Shown: positions 18,200-27,394 of the stretch, piece by piece | Layout of the letters: the number at the start of each line of letters is the position of its first letter | Position numbering within the stretch: the stretch's first letter is position 1 | NCBI GenBank assembly: GCA_000622025.1 | Contig: JHWU01000011.1 | Coordinates: forward strand, 1 to 64,000 | Direction of reading: 5' to 3' | Length of the DNA: 64,000 nucleotides | Source: Lachnospiraceae bacterium AD3010 | GTDB lineage: Bacteria > Bacillota > Clostridia > Lachnospirales > Lachnospiraceae | Program-made: the position numbers and the translations under genes | Notes under the pieces: model-generated | What the model was told of the DNA's origin: nothing | The model's input: the letters and a program-made list of their open reading frames with translations, nothing else | Databases searched by the model: none

Positions 18200-18377
18200 G
18201 CTGATCTTCAGTCCTTATGTGCAAGGCAGATTGATAGCGAACGACTGCCGTTTTGTGCCGAAACGCGGCGACCCGAAGTGAGAACGCACTTTTCGAACCA
18301 GAGGGTCGTCCGTATGTTTCGGTACAAAACAAAGGTAGTGAGCGTAATCTGACTGTACATAAGGGCTGAAGATCAGC
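18200..18377. repeat. MITE-like element, 178 bp, long imperfect inverted repeat
   Basis: The first about 65 bp, starting GCTGATCTTCAG, pair with the last about 62 bp, ending CTGAAGATCAGC. A second stem lies inside (CGACCC 18269-18274 with GGGTCG 18303-18308). The arms keep pairing despite mismatches, e.g. CCTTATGTGCA against TGTACATAAGG. It lies between a priming transferase and a GT2 gene and contains no credible protein. Confidence 0.8.
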
Positions 18378-18391
18378 ATAATAGTATGCAC

Positions 18392-19723
18392 CTAAAACCC
18401 CTCCGTAGAATCCTCGGCATTAAAGAGGACAAGGAAGGTCTGGAACAGGATCTTGATGTCCAGCATTATACTGAACCTCTCGATATAAAGGAGATCCAGC
18501 ACCAGCTTATCACGTGATGAAGTATTGTAGCGCCCCATTACCTGTGCAAGCCCCGTAAGACCTGCCTTCATCCTGAGGCGGTAGCGGAATTCCGGGAGCT
18601 CGTTTTCGTACTCATTGACATTTTCAAGCATTTCCGGCCTCGGACCCACGAGCGACATATCGCCCTTAATGATATTAATAAGCTGCGGCAGCTCGTCTAT
18701 CCTGTATTTTCTTAGGAATTTCCCTGCACCTGTGATCCTGTCATCATCCTTAAACACCGAGACATTTTCCACGTTTTCCTTCATGGTCCTGAACTTGACT
18801 ATCTCAAAGACCCTGCCTCTTATGGTGGCTCTCTTCTGCCTGAAAAAAACAGATCCTCCGTCCTCAGCCTTTATCATAATTGCCGCGATCAAGAACAGCG
18901 GGGAGGTAATAATGAGAAACAAGGCAGAAAGAACAATATCCGAAAGCCTCTTCACTATCCGCTGCTCAAAGGTCATTTTTCCCGCATAATGGAAAAGGAA
19001 GGGCATGTCTCCCATCATCCGCTCCTCTGCGGTCATCTCCACAATATCGGAGATGTCGGGATTTAGGGACACTGAGATCATATGCTTGTAGCAGTAGTTC
19101 ACAAGCTCTGATCTCTCACCCTGCGGAACGTCATAAAAAAATACCATTCCGGCTTCCTTGATCTTCCCGTGTACGTCCGGAAAGTCGTATCTCACGGCTT
19201 CTGCGGATAAAAAACGGTGTCTGAAGCTTTCCACCATGTTCTTTACCCTGTCTCCGTCTTCATCCCGGCTGACAATGATAAGCGCCTTTACCGGCGGTTC
19301 CACACGGTTTACAAATGCGGAAGCGAGGTTAGTCATCAGGAAAACAAAAATCGCGTTTAATAATAGCGCGATCAGAAAAAATCCAAAGGACCAAAGCCGG
19401 AATCGGAATCCGTTGGCTTCATTGAAATTCATTATAAGGAAAACCGCATAGGTGAACAGTTCAGAAAAAAACAGGGAAAGCTCCATTCCCTGTATTACGG
19501 TTTTTCTGTGCCTCCGTCCCACGTCCAGACCGCCGTATATCCCGGTAAAGAACAGGAGCGCCATAAAAAACATCACTGTCATGATAACAGACGTTCTGGA
19601 AAGCACTCTGACCTGCCTGTTCTCTATTCCCATCAGGGCGAAGAATATAAGAAAGCAGCCCAGATACAGAAGGCTTTTTATCAAAAACAGTATGCTGCTG
19701 CTGAAACGCTTAAAGAAATTCAT
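18392..19723 (-). CDS. Undecaprenyl-phosphate sugar phosphotransferase (WbaP-type)
   Basis: About 443 aa from the ATG at 19723, which is preceded by GAGGAATA. That start makes a 14-bp overlap with the upstream gene, and an in-frame start at 19747 lacks such a site. Four N-terminal membrane segments (about residues 5-125) and a CoA-binding-like domain are followed by the polyprenol phosphoglycosyltransferase domain from about 265: FFRQKRATIRGRVFEIVKFRTM, YRIDELPQLINIIKGDMSLVGPRPEM and [13 protein letters not shown]. It starts a lipid-linked repeat unit by moving a sugar-1-phosphate to undecaprenyl phosphate at the inner membrane face. It is one of three priming enzymes in the window. Confidence 0.9.
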   Translation of the reverse strand: MNFFKRFSSSILFLIKSLLYLGCFLIFFALMGIENRQVRVLSRTSVIMTVMFFMALLFFTGIYGGLDVGRRHRKTVIQGMELSLFFSELFTYAVFLIMNFNEANGFRFRLWSFGFFLIALLLNAIFVFLMTNLASAFVNRVEPPVKALIIVSRDEDGDRVKNMVESFRHRFLSAEAVRYDFPDVHGKIKEAGMVFFYDVPQGERSELVNYCYKHMISVSLNPDISDIVEMTAEERMMGDMPFLFHYAGKMTFEQRIVKRLSDIVLSALFLIITSPLFLIAAIMIKAEDGGSVFFRQKRATIRGRVFEIVKFRTMKENVENVSVFKDDDRITGAGKFLRKYRIDELPQLINIIKGDMSLVGPRPEMLENVNEYENELPEFRYRLRMKAGLTGLAQVMGRYNTSSRDKLVLDLLYIERFSIMLDIKILFQTFLVLFNAEDSTEGF

Positions 19724-20963
19724 TATTCCTCTTCCAATAAACCTCATCCATATACTGACCGAAGCGTTCGGCTTTCCCGTACAAGGCAGCTCTTGCCACG
19801 CAGGCTTTTTCTACATCCTCACGTTCTCTCTTTGAAAGCTCCCGCATCGCTCTGATAACACCTGCTATATCTCCAACCTCCGTTACAATACCACATTCCG
19901 TGGTCAAAGACTCAGGGCTGCCGCCGGCCCTGTAGGTGATCACCGGAGTACCGCAGGCAAGGGCTTCCAGATTTGTTGTCGGAAAGGTATCCTCATATGT
20001 CAGGTTAACATAAAAATCAGATGTGGAATACCATTCTGCCATTTCTTCAATAGAATCGGTCTTTATCACCGGGATTATGTTTACATAACGTGATGCAATC
20101 TTGAGCTGCGAAGGATTCAGCCCGATCATAGCTATCCTGAAATCACTTCCTGCTCCCTTTTCCAATACTGACGCAAGCTTCAGGAAGTCGTCAAAGCCCT
20201 TACGCTCTCTCCAGGGATTTGCAACACCAAGAACAAGCGGCTTATCACCGATCTTATATTTCTCCCTGATATGAGAGCTCCTTTTCTTAAAGCAATCAAG
20301 ATCTATCCCTGTCGGCACGCATTTAACCGGGTATTCTCCTAAAAAAGATTCACTGACCTTCCCCTTAAGCCATTCCGACGGAGTGACAAGTGTAAGATCC
20401 TTTATCCCGGTAAAACATTGCTTCTTAAGCCTAAAGTTTTCCCTTGAATTATCCAGAAAAAAAGACGCCGGATACTGCTTCTTTTCCGGACAGTGAAAGC
20501 AGCCGTCCTTCCATCTCTCACACCCGGCGTACTCAAAATGCACACAGTGTCCGGTGAAGCTCCAGCAGTCATGGAGTGTCCATATTATCCTGTGTCCGTT
20601 TTTCCCCGCATATTCATTCCGGAGCCAGGAAAACAGGAGTCTGTAGTTTACATAATATCCGTGAACATTGTGGAGATGAATGATATCCGGAGCGTACTCT
20701 TCGATCCTCTTTATGAAAGCCCTTGTGGCTGCCGTTGAATAAAGACCATGCCTGTCGGTTATGCGGCTCATTACCCCGTGAAATAGAACCGAAGCGTCGC
20801 TTCCGATCCGGTATGATTCCTCTCCCCCGGGAGGATCCCAGCGCCCGTAGGCTATCAGTGTTTCCGCGCCTCTTTCCTTAAGCGCTTTGGAAAGCCCCGT
20901 AACCAGCCGTCCAACGCTGCCCTTTCCGGCAACTGTATTGACAAGAAGCACCCTTGCGCTCAT
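19710..20963 (-). CDS. Glycosyltransferase family 4 (WcaC-like, Cys motif)
   Basis: This 417-aa GT-B enzyme begins MSARVLLVNTVAGKGSVGRL and carries HLHNVHGYYVNY, WTLHDCWSFTGHCVHFEYAGC and a C-x7-C-x2-C cluster, as in colanic-acid WcaC/WcaL relatives. The donor domain has ANPWRERKGF and E-x7-E in EDTFPTTNLEALACG. Its start overlaps the cytidylyltransferase stop as ATGA, which suggests coupled translation. Two GTTTACATAA motifs lie inside (20079 and 20646). Confidence 0.85.
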   Translation of the reverse strand: MSARVLLVNTVAGKGSVGRLVTGLSKALKERGAETLIAYGRWDPPGGEESYRIGSDASVLFHGVMSRITDRHGLYSTAATRAFIKRIEEYAPDIIHLHNVHGYYVNYRLLFSWLRNEYAGKNGHRIIWTLHDCWSFTGHCVHFEYAGCERWKDGCFHCPEKKQYPASFFLDNSRENFRLKKQCFTGIKDLTLVTPSEWLKGKVSESFLGEYPVKCVPTGIDLDCFKKRSSHIREKYKIGDKPLVLGVANPWRERKGFDDFLKLASVLEKGAGSDFRIAMIGLNPSQLKIASRYVNIIPVIKTDSIEEMAEWYSTSDFYVNLTYEDTFPTTNLEALACGTPVITYRAGGSPESLTTECGIVTEVGDIAGVIRAMRELSKREREDVEKACVARAALYGKAERFGQYMDEVYWKRNNEFL

Positions 20964-22600
20964 GAGCCTTCCTTTAATATGATGTCGATAACCCTCTTCT
21001 GACCCGTCCGGAATTCATGTGAAAGCTCGATATTCCTCATTTCCTTCCTGACATTGGGAGTCTCGATAAGCCACCTCATAGTCCGTATAACGGTTTCGTC
21101 ATCGGTCCTTGTCCCTACACCCAGATTGATAAAGCCGTTCTGGATACCTGCAAAAACGTGTTCCGCCTCCCTCTCGTTCTGGGCAAGAACTATGGCCGGA
21201 ACTCCCATGCTTGCAAGCTCATATATGGTCCGCCCCTGGCTCGTGACCGCGAGATCAGCCTTTTTCATAAAGAGTGAGACCCGCTTCACATCATTATGTA
21301 CAAAAATATTGCTTTCAGGGATATCCTGTATCAGATCCTTTTTCTCATATGCAAAGCCCGTGATAAAGTGGAACTCCGTTTCGGGAGTGATCTCATGGAG
21401 CCTCTGACAGATCTTGAAAAGCCTGCCTGTCAGATCCGAAGGATCCGCTCCCCCGAACATTATCATCACATTCCGGCACTCGGCTGAAAAATCCTTCGGG
21501 TTTTCCTCCAGAAATTCATCCCTTATAAAGAAGTAGTCCGAGCCTTCGAATACATTTCCGGGCTTATCGGGATGGTTTTCGTAGAGAGCATTTATCACTG
21601 CATCCGCTCCCCTTGCTCCCGGTCCCACATCTTCAAAATTAACTATCCTCTTTGCGTAGCACCGCTCCAGCTTTACGGTATCCTCATCCGTATCGAGGAT
21701 ATCATTGACCACTATATCCGGCTTCCAGCTGTCAAGCACCTTTTCATAATCGCTGTTATTTTTTATTACCTCAAAAGGGAAAAATGCGCTCTTAAGCTTC
21801 TCTATCCCCATTTCACTCTTTTCATCCGTAACAAAAAGAACTTCATGCCCTATAAGCTTATATGCAAGGGAAAGGCATCTGTAGATATGACCCATCCCCA
21901 GTTTTCTCTGACCCACGGCTCTAAATAGCACGCGTTTTCTTTTAAGTATTGCTTCCGCCTCTATCCAGTCCGCATAGGAATCTATGTCAACAGCTTCCTC
22001 CGGAGAGGTTTCATATACGGACACGTTTTCTCCGATACGTCCCTTTTCGTTTACACATTCCCTTTTTGAAATAAGAAATGCACCGGTTTCCAGATAATTC
22101 GGCGGCAGGAACTGGGAATTCAGCCGTTCCTTATAATTCTTTACTATCTTCCCATCCTTCTCAGTCCAGGATAGATGGGGTTTATTCACAACGCTTAAAA
22201 CCGTGTCATAGCCTCCCTTTTCAAAATAAGCTATGGCTGCCTTAAGCGTTTCCCTGCTTAAAGTAGGTGATGTGGCCTGCATCGTGATCACCGTATCATA
22301 GTGAGTCTTGTGCCTCTCCTCCATCTTAGTTAAAGCATCAAATATCACCGGGTCCAGGGTAACACTGTCACCTGAAAGCTCCTCTCCCCTTAAAACTATC
22401 TCTGCTCCGTGATCTGCAGCTATTCCCGACAGCTCTTCATCATCCGTGGACACGGCTACATCCGCCTCAAAAGCCTCCTTCAGGGAAAGAGCATTTTCCA
22501 CGGAGTACATTATAAGAGGACGTCCGTTCATCAAACGCACATTTTTTCTTGGTATTCTTTTCGAGCCTCCACGGGCCGGGATAATTACGAGAATTTTCAT
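20960..22600 (-). CDS. Acylneuraminate cytidylyltransferase fused to PseG-like domain
   Basis: About 546 aa from MKILVIIPARGGSKRIPRKN (22600). Residues 1-220 are a NeuA/CMP-nonulosonate synthetase: the P-loop-like IPARGGSKRIP, STDDEEL, TMQATSPTL and AVDIDSYADW. Residues about 228-546 resemble PseG, a GT-B-fold UDP-sugar hydrolase: GMGHIYRCLSLAYKL, FGGADPSDLTG and SQGRTIYELASMGVP. PseG-type enzymes make the free hexose that a NeuB-family synthase condenses, so the fusion combines an early and a late step of nonulosonic-acid synthesis. The matching synthase is at 24425-25498. Confidence 0.88.
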   Translation of the reverse strand: MKILVIIPARGGSKRIPRKNVRLMNGRPLIMYSVENALSLKEAFEADVAVSTDDEELSGIAADHGAEIVLRGEELSGDSVTLDPVIFDALTKMEERHKTHYDTVITMQATSPTLSRETLKAAIAYFEKGGYDTVLSVVNKPHLSWTEKDGKIVKNYKERLNSQFLPPNYLETGAFLISKRECVNEKGRIGENVSVYETSPEEAVDIDSYADWIEAEAILKRKRVLFRAVGQRKLGMGHIYRCLSLAYKLIGHEVLFVTDEKSEMGIEKLKSAFFPFEVIKNNSDYEKVLDSWKPDIVVNDILDTDEDTVKLERCYAKRIVNFEDVGPGARGADAVINALYENHPDKPGNVFEGSDYFFIRDEFLEENPKDFSAECRNVMIMFGGADPSDLTGRLFKICQRLHEITPETEFHFITGFAYEKKDLIQDIPESNIFVHNDVKRVSLFMKKADLAVTSQGRTIYELASMGVPAIVLAQNEREAEHVFAGIQNGFINLGVGTRTDDETVIRTMRWLIETPNVRKEMRNIELSHEFRTGQKRVIDIILKEGS

Positions 22601-22623
22601 TTTATTTTCACTTGTCAGTATTT

Positions 22624-22652
22624 CCACCCTGAGCGTCAGCGCCGGATCTTTC
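22624..22652. repeat. REP-like repeat, CGTCAGCG loop type (copy 1)
   Basis: CCTGAGCGTCAGCGCCGGAT core, repeated almost exactly at 22821-22849. Confidence 0.85.
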
Positions 22653-22664
22653 TTCCCGATAAAA

Positions 22665-22695
22665 AGATTCTTCGGGCTGCGCCCTCAGAATGACA
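22665..22695. repeat. REP-like intergenic palindrome (GGGC/GCCC loop type)
   Basis: AGATTCTTCGGGCTGCGCCC followed by TCAGAATGACA, in the cytidylyltransferase-flippase gap. Confidence 0.85.
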
Positions 22696-22713
22696 GGCCA
22701 TTTTGCGGGGCAC

Positions 22714-22815
22714 TGACGCACACGGTGCGTCAATACGTGCCCGAAAAACGGTCCTGCACGTCCGGTGGACGTGCGTTTAGGACGGACCGTAGCAAAGCGG
22801 AGACCCACCGGACGT
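22714..22815. repeat. Nested palindromes between two REP-like copies
   Basis: TGACGCA/TGCGTCA (22714-22732) and GCACGTCC/GGACGTGC (22756-22774) are perfect arms. GGTCC/GGACC flanks the second one. ACGTCCGGTGG at 22759 is also complementary to CCACCGGACGT at 22805. Same architecture as the composite elements at 17204 and 24322. Confidence 0.8.
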
Positions 22816-22820
22816 TTTTC

Positions 22821-22849
22821 CATCCTGAGCGTCAGCGCCGGATCTTTCT
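22821..22849. repeat. REP-like repeat, CGTCAGCG loop type (copy 2), overlaps wzx end
   Basis: Same core as 22624-22652. The flippase stop codon and last five residues (RKIRR) are read from this repeat. Confidence 0.85.
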
Positions 22850-24280
22850 ATTCAGCGTATTAACAATGATGATTATATCATCCTTTCGTAATATTGCCAA
22901 AACCGCCATAACAGCAAGGATCAGCGGATACCTTAAGACCGGGCGGGGGTATAGAAGAGCCGTAAGTATCCCCGCAGCACAGGTTCCGATAAGCATAAGG
23001 AAATACAGGGCATCGTGATAGAGCTTCATTTTCAGGATGAATCGTACCGCTATGTAATGGAGGATCATAAGTATAAAGTAGCCCGCAAGTGTTGTATAGG
23101 CTGCGGCGATATAGCCGTACCTGGGGATAAAGAAGGCGTTTAAGCCGATATTCACCGCCGCCGCGATACAGGAATTCAGAGCTATCAAAAAGGTTTTTTT
23201 ATAAAAAAGCTCGGCATTCACGTAATTCGTGTAAAAGTACTGGCAGAGAGAGCCGAGGGCCACCGGAGGTACGACCCACATACTCTCCCAATAGCTCTTT
23301 GCAAAGAGGAGCTTCACCGCCAGCGGTGCCGCTGCTATGAATATAAGTGTCAGTACACAGCCATAAAACATGAGGATCTTATTCTTTTCCCTAATGACCT
23401 CCGTATCCCCTGCGTACAGGTGCTCATTAAAATAGGGAAGCCAGGCCTGTCCCACCGCGTTTGTTATGAACATAAGCAAGGTACCTATGGTATATCCCGA
23501 AGTATAGAGCCCCACCTCGGAAAAGCCGTAATAATTCGAGATCATCGAGACATCGATCCTTGAAAGCAGTATCAGCGCCAGGCCATGGGGGATCATCGGA
23601 AGTCCGATCTTTAAGGCATAGAGCCAGTACTCCTTATTAATAAAGACCTTACCTTTTCGCGCCAAGTTTACATAACACCAAAGCGCGGCAGCTCCTCCGG
23701 GTATTACTGTTCCGAGTATTTTCAGGAAACCCTTTTCCCCCGGCGCAAACAGGAGAAGTGCTACTGTCAGAATTACGGTAGCGACCGTTATTATTATGGA
23801 TATTGCAATATTCTCTTTGTATTTATACTCGAATCGGTATTTATACTGCATATAGTCGATAGAGGGAAAGAGCATAAGATAGAAAAAGAGGATAAAGATT
23901 ACTATTCTCGGGAATTTCAGCAAAAACCCGTCTGCCGGGAAAAGTACCATCACGAGTATAAGGATGATAAGGGAAAAGGCGCTGGACAGAAACTGTATCG
24001 CAGACATATATTCGTCATATTTATCCTTAAAATCCAGCTTCGCCCGGCCTACGCTGTAGATCAGGCAGAGACCGCAGATAACTGAGAAAATACTGACGTA
24101 ATTATTGAAATTATTGGCATAGCCGGTTTCCGCAGTGGTAAGGAGACGCGTATAAATGGGGGCGGTGATGATGCCCACCGCCCTTATCAGCACATTGGAA
24201 ATAACGTACCAGAATCCGGAGCGGAGCGCTACCTCTCCGACCCCGGGCTTATTCTTTTTTCTGTCTGAGTTTTCGTTCAT
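22832..24280 (-). CDS. wzx: Polysaccharide flippase (Wzx, MOP superfamily)
   Basis: The 482-aa protein has about fourteen hydrophobic segments. The N-terminus is VALRSGFWYVISNVLIRAVG followed by ITAPIYTRLLTTAETG, the hallmark of the polysaccharide-synthesis/MATE-like flippases. It moves undecaprenyl-linked repeat units across the membrane. The extreme C-terminus (RKIRR and stop) comes from a REP-like repeat, so the original end may have been altered. A GTTTACATAA motif lies at 23666 in a loop. A second Wzx is at 44453. Confidence 0.9.
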   Translation of the reverse strand: MNENSDRKKNKPGVGEVALRSGFWYVISNVLIRAVGIITAPIYTRLLTTAETGYANNFNNYVSIFSVICGLCLIYSVGRAKLDFKDKYDEYMSAIQFLSSAFSLIILILVMVLFPADGFLLKFPRIVIFILFFYLMLFPSIDYMQYKYRFEYKYKENIAISIIITVATVILTVALLLFAPGEKGFLKILGTVIPGGAAALWCYVNLARKGKVFINKEYWLYALKIGLPMIPHGLALILLSRIDVSMISNYYGFSEVGLYTSGYTIGTLLMFITNAVGQAWLPYFNEHLYAGDTEVIREKNKILMFYGCVLTLIFIAAAPLAVKLLFAKSYWESMWVVPPVALGSLCQYFYTNYVNAELFYKKTFLIALNSCIAAAVNIGLNAFFIPRYGYIAAAYTTLAGYFILMILHYIAVRFILKMKLYHDALYFLMLIGTCAAGILTALLYPRPVLRYPLILAVMAVLAILRKDDIIIIVNTLNRKIRR

Positions 24281-24321
24281 GTTTTATTTTGTAGTTATTC
24301 CAGGCTGACATTCCTGCAGGA

Positions 24322-24425
24322 GAAAGATCCTTCGCGTCTCGTCTCCCGACTCGGTCCGCGCTAAACACGTGCCACTGGCACGTAGCGCCGCTCAGGATGA
24401 CAAATTGGCTCAGCCCGAAGAATCT
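24322..24425. repeat. Composite REP-like element, CTCCCGACTCGG form
   Basis: AAGATCCTTCGCG...CTCAGGATGACA encloses a perfect palindrome with ACGTGCCA/TGGCACGT arms (24367-24383) and a GTCTCCCGACTCGGTCCGCG module. The same element occurs inverted at 57960-58037. A partial further copy follows to 24425. Confidence 0.88.
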
Positions 24426-25498
24426 TATATCAGCATATCACTCTTTAATACGGTATCCTGAGCGATCTGAGCTGCCGCTTTTTTTCCGATAACAGTATCG
24501 ATCTCGGAGGGCGATATCCCGAGCCCCGGTCTTTTCCAGGTCAGCATATCCTCTGTGATAACCGCCCCCTCCTGTATATCAACCGCTGCAACCAGGGAAC
24601 GCCTCGCATTCTGCCTCGCGGCACTTTCCGTACTTAAGCTTACAAGCTCTCCTTTTCCGCGGATCTTTATTATGTCATTTATCCCTGAAATGATCTTCAT
24701 AGCATCAAAGGGATCCATAGCATGGTAGTGGTCATTCCCCTTCAGCTTCTTATCCAGGGTAAAATGTTTCTCTATGAGGACCGCACCCAGATTAAAGGCG
24801 GTCTTTATCACATCAAAGTTCTCCGTGGGCTTGGTATGGTCTGAGTATCCGATATAGCAGTCCGGGAAGCTTTGCTTTAATGACGCGATCTTCAGGAGAT
24901 TCGCGTGATCCAGCGGTGTGGGATACTCAAGGACACAGTGGAGAAGGGTTATCTTCTCATCATTATATTTCCGGATGGTATCAACAGCCCTCCTTATCTC
25001 GTCCTCATTGGACGCACCCGCAGAAAGAAGTATGGGCTTTCCCTTCTTCGCCTGATATTCGATAAAAGGGATATTCGAAACGTCGGAGGATGAGATCTTA
25101 TAAACATTCATCATATCATAGAGGTAATCTGCGGATTCTGTATCAAAGGCCGTTGACAAAAACTCTATGCCGCACTTTTCTGAGTGCTCATATAAAGCCC
25201 GGTATTCCTTTTCCCCAAAGGCATCGAACTTCTGGAAAAGCTCGTACTGGCTCCCAGTGGGCTCCTCCGTTCTGTCCCAGTATGCCGGCGAATCCTTACT
25301 CGCAAGGGTTCCGGCCTTGTAGCTCTGGAACTTCACGGCATGTATCCCTGCCTGTGCCGCCTTGTCTATCATAAGGCAGGCCGCCTCCAGGGGAGTAAGA
25401 TCCATCTTCTTCGCTATGTCGTAGTAATTTACGCCGATTTCAGCTATCAGGGTGAATCTGTCTTCTGCAAGTCTTTCCTTTATCACGCTTATTCCCAT
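24425..25498 (-). CDS. NeuB-family nonulosonic acid synthase with SAF domain
   Basis: The 357-aa protein belongs to the N-acetylneuraminate/legionaminate/pseudaminate synthase family, which condenses a hexose with phosphoenolpyruvate. Visible are LIAEIGVNYYD, AVKFQSYKAGTLASKDSPAYWD, KISSSDVSNIPFIE, LLHCVLEYPTP, IGYSDHT and IEKHFTLDKKLKGNDHYHAMDP. A C-terminal antifreeze-like SAF domain follows (about 290-357, RRSLVAAVDIQEG). It works with the cytidylyltransferase-PseG fusion at 20960. Because the partner is PseG-like, the product is more likely pseudaminic- or legionaminic-type than plain sialic acid, but sequence alone does not decide. Confidence 0.88.
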   Translation of the reverse strand: MGISVIKERLAEDRFTLIAEIGVNYYDIAKKMDLTPLEAACLMIDKAAQAGIHAVKFQSYKAGTLASKDSPAYWDRTEEPTGSQYELFQKFDAFGEKEYRALYEHSEKCGIEFLSTAFDTESADYLYDMMNVYKISSSDVSNIPFIEYQAKKGKPILLSAGASNEDEIRRAVDTIRKYNDEKITLLHCVLEYPTPLDHANLLKIASLKQSFPDCYIGYSDHTKPTENFDVIKTAFNLGAVLIEKHFTLDKKLKGNDHYHAMDPFDAMKIISGINDIIKIRGKGELVSLSTESAARQNARRSLVAAVDIQEGAVITEDMLTWKRPGLGISPSEIDTVIGKKAAAQIAQDTVLKSDMLI

Positions 25499-25523
25499 TC
25501 TTTTCTCCTATTTAGCTTCCTGA

Positions 25524-25555
25524 AAAGATTCTTCGGGCTTCGCCCTCAGAATGAC
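25524..25555. repeat. REP-like intergenic palindrome
   Basis: AAGATTCTTCGGGCTTCGCC followed by CTCAGAATGACA, just upstream of the NeuB-family gene. Confidence 0.85.
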
Positions 25556-25595
25556 ATATTGCTCTGCCCAACTGTAATCCTGAGCGTCATCCCAT

Positions 25596-25623
25596 TGTCA
25601 TTCTGAGCGAAGCGAAGAATCTT
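25596..25623. repeat. REP-like intergenic palindrome, inverted orientation
   Basis: TGTCATTCTGAGCGAAGCGA followed by AGAATCTT. It ends one base before the stop codon of the next gene (25624). Confidence 0.85.
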
Positions 25624-27333
25624 TTATTCCCGCACTTCGCCATTAAGCCATCTTTCATATCCTTTTTCATAGAACCTTAGAAGCTCCGCCAGCATCAGGT
25701 CAAATTCCTCCGTTTCTTCGGTCTTTCCGGCAAAGATCTCCTCCGCTCCGTCCATAAGCTCGAAGATCCTTACCTCCGCTCCCGCTTCCTTTACGGCTTC
25801 CAGGTACGCGGCCGCAGAGTGAAGGCTGTCTACAGGGCCAAAATCCCTGACCGCATCCTCCAGCTCCCCGAAGGAACTGACCACCCTTACACCCTCTATG
25901 AGGGAGAAGGGTACTTTTCCGAATACCACCGACTTCTTTCCGAGAAGCGCCGCCTCATATGCCGCGGTCCCGGTTATGGTCACAACACCCTTTGCCTTCA
26001 GTATCCAGGGCTTCGGATCCTTATAGTAATTTACCTGCACCACCCTTACATTTGCTATCTCACCGGCTTTTTTATAAAATTCCGGATCCCTCTCTCCGAG
26101 CATGGCCTGATGCTCCTTTACATAGAGCTTCCAGCCGGGAGGCAGCGCCTTACTCACCTGCTCTATGAGGTTAAGCTCATCAACATAGTAGGAAGCCTTC
26201 ACAAAAACCGAGGATTCCGGGATAAGGTGCAGGGGCATATATACATAGGTTTCCCCTTCCACCGGGTCCTCAAAGAGGTCATTGGGGATCAGGAAACGGC
26301 GCTTACGCATCATTGCATTGTAATAATGCTTAAGGTAGGGCCAGGTCCTGGCGTAGAGCATATTACTCCTTTTCTTTACGGGGAGATTCCCTGCCCTCAC
26401 GTCCTGATCATAGAAATAATTCCATTTTCCCCTCATCACACGGAGTATCCATAAAAGGCTGTCCCTCTCGTACTGAACAGTCACGGAGCCTGCAAACTCA
26501 GGGTTCATTATATCATTTTTCTCGCGGAAATCCTTTATATAGGCCACAGATTCAGGCATTTCCTCATCAGAAAGCGTGAGCTTTTTTTCATAGATCCTTC
26601 GGAAATAGGGGTCTATATCAAAGGCATTCTGGAAGGATGGGTATTTCCAATAGCCGTATTTTCCGTATTCTATGGTCATATAGGGAATACGGCGCTTCCA
26701 GGCTGCCTCACAGAGCACTGTCCGCTGCAGCTCTGCATTATCCATATCCATTATCACGTCAGGCTTAAAGTCATCAAGCACACGGAAAACCTTTTCATAG
26801 TTCAGCTGCAGCCAATACCAGTTTTCCTCATCACTTGTCACCGCCCAGTAATCCCTGTAGTGGTAGTGCTTCGTGTTTTCCTGGGAGCTCATAAGCTGCA
26901 TCCCCGGAGTCTTGAAATGACTGTATTCCTGCTCTATGGTATTCAGGAATTCCGGATCATAAGGCGGCTTAACACCTTTCCGCAGCGGCCTGTCCTTTAA
27001 GCCCCGTCCCCTACCGAATAGAGTATGCTTTGAATAACCGTCGCTTCCAAGACCTGCTTCCCTTCTGAATCTGTCCATACCCTCCACGAATTCATCACAG
27101 ATATCGCTTACATCATAAAGCCTGCACTGAGGGAGATGCTCCTTAAATTCAAATATCGTATGTTCATTGTAATAGCATTTATTAAAGCGGCTCTCGGAGG
27201 ACATGATATAAAAGGCCGCCACCTCATTCTCCTCCGACAGATCCCTGGCAAGGAACCATAGCGGCTTCCCGTAAGTCTCACGGCATACGAACAGTATTCT
27301 TTTATCCTTAAATAAACTGCTTTTAAGCTTCAT
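25624..27333 (-). CDS. Capsule polysaccharide biosynthesis-like transferase (KpsC/S-like)
   Basis: This 569-aa soluble protein has a C-terminal half resembling Capsule_synth (Kdo-transferase-like) proteins: YVYMPLHLIPESSVF, YVDELNLIEQVSKALPPGWKLYVKEHQAMLGERD, GVVTITGTAAYEAALLGKKSVVFG. The N-terminal half (DDFKPDVIMDMDNAELQR) is a Rossmann-like domain. In Gram-negatives these add beta-Kdo to capsule anchors. In Firmicutes their substrate is unclear, and a nonulosonic acid donor made by the neighbouring genes would be a natural guess (inference). Confidence 0.7.
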   Translation of the reverse strand: MKLKSSLFKDKRILFVCRETYGKPLWFLARDLSEENEVAAFYIMSSESRFNKCYYNEHTIFEFKEHLPQCRLYDVSDICDEFVEGMDRFRREAGLGSDGYSKHTLFGRGRGLKDRPLRKGVKPPYDPEFLNTIEQEYSHFKTPGMQLMSSQENTKHYHYRDYWAVTSDEENWYWLQLNYEKVFRVLDDFKPDVIMDMDNAELQRTVLCEAAWKRRIPYMTIEYGKYGYWKYPSFQNAFDIDPYFRRIYEKKLTLSDEEMPESVAYIKDFREKNDIMNPEFAGSVTVQYERDSLLWILRVMRGKWNYFYDQDVRAGNLPVKKRSNMLYARTWPYLKHYYNAMMRKRRFLIPNDLFEDPVEGETYVYMPLHLIPESSVFVKASYYVDELNLIEQVSKALPPGWKLYVKEHQAMLGERDPEFYKKAGEIANVRVVQVNYYKDPKPWILKAKGVVTITGTAAYEAALLGKKSVVFGKVPFSLIEGVRVVSSFGELEDAVRDFGPVDSLHSAAAYLEAVKEAGAEVRIFELMDGAEEIFAGKTEETEEFDLMLAELLRFYEKGYERWLNGEVRE

Positions 27334-27394
27334 TTCCTGTCTATGCCGCTCCCTTCATTAATCCATTACTTACCGCATTTTTAGCGGCGTCGAC

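Noticed and set aside
22446-23018. Open frame on the plus strand across the cytidylyltransferase-flippase gap
   Set aside because: It reads antisense through the 5' end of one gene, a REP block (FHPERQRRIF-type peptide) and the 3' end of another, so it is an artefact of the repeats.
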